DNA from: Flavobacterium chungbukense
Lineage (GTDB): Bacteria; Bacteroidota; Bacteroidia; Flavobacteriales; Flavobacteriaceae
DNA: 64,000 nucleotides
NCBI RefSeq assembly: GCF_020805785.1
Contig: NZ_JAJGZV010000003.1
Location: 62,001 to 126,000 of the forward strand
Reading direction: 5' to 3'
Part shown: in pieces, positions 62,325 through 64,000 of the stretch
Layout: each line of letters opens with the position of its first letter
Numbering within the stretch: the first letter of the stretch is position 1
Made by a program: the position numbers and the translations under genes
The notes under the pieces: model-generated
Told to the model about the DNA's origin: nothing
What the model saw: the letters and a program-made list of their open reading frames with translations, nothing else
The model's database searches: none

Positions 62325-64000
62325 ATGAAGAATGCCCTATCCATTTATTGGAAATATTGTTTTTTACTCATTAGCGTATTGATTTCAGCGGAAGCTGTTT
62401 CTCAAAATAAGCCATCAGAAAAAAAACCAGAAATCAAAGAACTTAATGAAGTTTTAGTGAACGGAAATTCTACCGAAAAACGCAAAAAAGAAGAATCGGT
62501 AAATGTTGAAACGGTAAACAACAGTTTCATTCAGCGTAATCTCGGCGGAAGCCTAATGCAATCTTTACAGAAATTGCCAGGCGTTAAAACTATTTCGATT
62601 GGTTCGGGAGGTTCAAAACCACTTATTCGTGGTTTGAGTTTCAATCAGGTTATTGTGGTCGAAAACGGTTTGAAACACGAAGGCCAGCAATGGGGCGCGG
62701 ATCACGGATTAGAAATCGATCAATATGCTGTTAATAGGGTAGAAATTATAAAAGGCCCTTCTTCATTTATTTACGGATCTGATGCTGTGGGCGGTGCGGT
62801 AAATATTAAACCTTTGCCGCTTCCTTCTCAAAACACTTTTGGTGGAAGCGTAGATCTTACCGGAAAAAGCAACAATGCGCAATTTGGAAGTTCTTTTAAT
62901 TTATTTGGAAGAAACGAAAATTGGTTCTTTGATTCCCGAGTAACCAGAATGGATTACGGCGATTATCGCGTTCCGACCGATGTGGTTCATGTGTATAGTT
63001 ACGCTGTTCCATTATACAAAAATCATTTACGAAATACGGCAGGACGAGAACTTGATTTCCACTTGAGTACAGGCTATTCCCAAGAACATTTTAAATCGGT
63101 TTTCTATTTCAGTAATGTGCATACCAAAAGCGGTTTTTTTGCGAATGCGCACGGACTCGAACCCCGAAATGTAGATCTCGAATTACACGACAAATCAAGT
63201 CGTGATATTTTGATGCCGTATCAGCAAGTCAATCATTTAAAGGTTAGTAATACGACTTCTTTTCAATTCGGAAATCATGCTTTTGAGACGCAGATTGGTT
63301 TTCAGAATAATTTTAGAAGAGAATATAGTCATTATGTCAATCACGGTTATATGCCTCCAATTTATCCGGAAGAGATGTACGCTCCGCAAGATTTGGAACG
63401 TCAATATGATAAAGATGTTTGGTCGTTTTCTGCTAAAGACGAATTTAGAATTCAAAATCATCAAATTACGGTTGGTTCTAATGTAGTTTTTCAGCAAAAC
63501 GAAATTGGCGGATGGAGTTTTTTAATTCCCGCTTTTTCACAATTTAATGCAGGTTTATTTGCTTATGACAAAATCGAACTGAACGAAAAATGGTTTTTAA
63601 ACGGCGCTATTCGTTACGATTACGGAAAAATTAAAATGAAATCGTATTACGATTGGTTTCAAAGTCCAGTTTCTGAAAACAATCAGACGGAATTGGAATA
63701 TTTACAGCGTTCTCAAGATTTGACTAAAACCTTTGACAGTTTTACGTGGTCAATTGGCGCAAATTATAATCCGGGGAAACTTTCGCTGAAAGCCAATTTG
63801 GGTTCGAGTTTTAGAATGCCGATTGCCAAAGAACTCGCTTCAAACGGAGTAAATTATCATTATTTCAGATTCGAAAAAGGGAATCCGAATTTAAATGCAG
63901 AACGTTCCTATCAATTGGATTTAGGAATGGAATGGAAAACACAGAACTGGACTTTTCAATTTACTCCGTTTGCCAATTATTTCCCGAATTTCATTTATCT
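62325..64000 (+). CDS. TonB-dependent receptor, probable metal transporter (3' partial)
   Basis: Outer-membrane TonB-dependent transporter, open to the window end; 558 complete codons are visible. A signal peptide (1-26) is followed directly by a plug domain without the carboxypeptidase-like extension. ELNEVLVNGNSTEKRKKEES is the TonB-box region, then SLQKLPGVKTISIGSGGSKP, LIRGLSFNQVIVVENGLKHE, GQQWGADHGLEIDQYAVNRV and GPSSFIYGSDAVGGAVNI. The GQQWGADHG type of plug loop is seen in receptors for metals such as ZnuD. With the upstream His-rich lipoprotein and operator, zinc is the best guess, copper or another metal an alternative. Confidence 0.9.
   Translation, partial: MKNALSIYWKYCFLLISVLISAEAVSQNKPSEKKPEIKELNEVLVNGNSTEKRKKEESVNVETVNNSFIQRNLGGSLMQSLQKLPGVKTISIGSGGSKPLIRGLSFNQVIVVENGLKHEGQQWGADHGLEIDQYAVNRVEIIKGPSSFIYGSDAVGGAVNIKPLPLPSQNTFGGSVDLTGKSNNAQFGSSFNLFGRNENWFFDSRVTRMDYGDYRVPTDVVHVYSYAVPLYKNHLRNTAGRELDFHLSTGYSQEHFKSVFYFSNVHTKSGFFANAHGLEPRNVDLELHDKSSRDILMPYQQVNHLKVSNTTSFQFGNHAFETQIGFQNNFRREYSHYVNHGYMPPIYPEEMYAPQDLERQYDKDVWSFSAKDEFRIQNHQITVGSNVVFQQNEIGGWSFLIPAFSQFNAGLFAYDKIELNEKWFLNGAIRYDYGKIKMKSYYDWFQSPVSENNQTELEYLQRSQDLTKTFDSFTWSIGANYNPGKLSLKANLGSSFRMPIAKELASNGVNYHYFRFEKGNPNLNAERSYQLDLGMEWKTQNWTFQFTPFANYFPNFIY

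Overview
The window is a chromosomal segment from a member of the Bacteroidetes, almost certainly the genus Flavobacterium. The evidence is the AT-rich coding style, Bacteroidetes promoters of the form TTG-N19-TAnnTTTG (clearest before the tRNA genes), a Sus-type starch system, TonB-dependent receptors with carboxypeptidase-like N-terminal domains, lipoproteins with a Cys near residue 20, mevalonate-pathway genes, and families of short intergenic repeats. No rRNA, insertion sequence, prophage or CRISPR array was seen. Two genes are cut by the window edges: the GH65 phosphorylase at base 2 and a TonB-dependent receptor at base 64000.

Layout. 1-7.1 kb: starch and maltodextrin breakdown (GH65 phosphorylase, GH97 SusB-like glucosidase, GH13 periplasmic amylase, GH13 lipoprotein amylase). 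7.3-13.1 kb: glycerophosphodiesterase, flavoprotein, HAD phosphatase, a tandem pair of paralogous secreted proteins, a TPR membrane protein and TspO. 13.2-17 kb: isoprenoid genes (mevalonate diphosphate decarboxylase, GHMP kinase, DUF502, UbiA-type prenyltransferase). 17.4-28.6 kb: housekeeping and small unknown genes (pseudouridine synthase, DUF456, TonB-C lipoprotein, GT2 with LPG-synthase-like flippase, ruvC, hemW, cyclase, GNAT, DUF4260, YjbR, PH-SHOCT, DUF4407). 28.8-32.8 kb: a TonB receptor paired with a beta-propeller phytase. 32.9-43.1 kb: pckA, DUF423, saccharopine dehydrogenase, a BlaR1/BlaI-type pair, DUF6624, a YwqK-like lipoprotein, GT61 and an M20 dipeptidase.

43.2-48.4 kb looks accessory: tRNA-Leu(TAG) is followed by a two-gene Panacea-type toxin-antitoxin candidate, a membrane-anchored XRE regulator, a gluzincin-like peptidase and two small lipoproteins that share a duplicated promoter of possible ECF-sigma type. 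48.5-54.9 kb: a HAD phosphomutase, then an AraC regulator with an MFS/HlyD/TolC tripartite efflux system. 55.1-56.4 kb: two intact tRNA-Asp genes, a degenerate third copy containing two hairpins, and a small GIY-YIG nuclease between the remnant and an intact copy. 56.4-60 kb: DUF58 and M1 aminopeptidase. 60-64 kb: a probable metal-uptake operon (a small Cys/His protein, two DUF4625 lipoproteins, a TonB receptor). Its start has an exact TTG-N19-TAnnTTTG promoter flanked by two near-identical palindromic sites that look like repressor operators.

The most unusual observation is a roughly 40-bp dispersed repeat element lying in-frame inside three conserved enzyme genes (mvaD, hemW, the cyclase gene), in two different reading frames. 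Related elements are scattered between genes. This resembles the protein-coding palindromic elements known from Rickettsia. Other candidates worth following are the Panacea pair with its unassigned partner, the double operator at 60.0 kb, the tRNA-Asp remnant with its two related hairpins, and a perfect 14-bp hairpin that overlaps a start codon at 10.17 kb.
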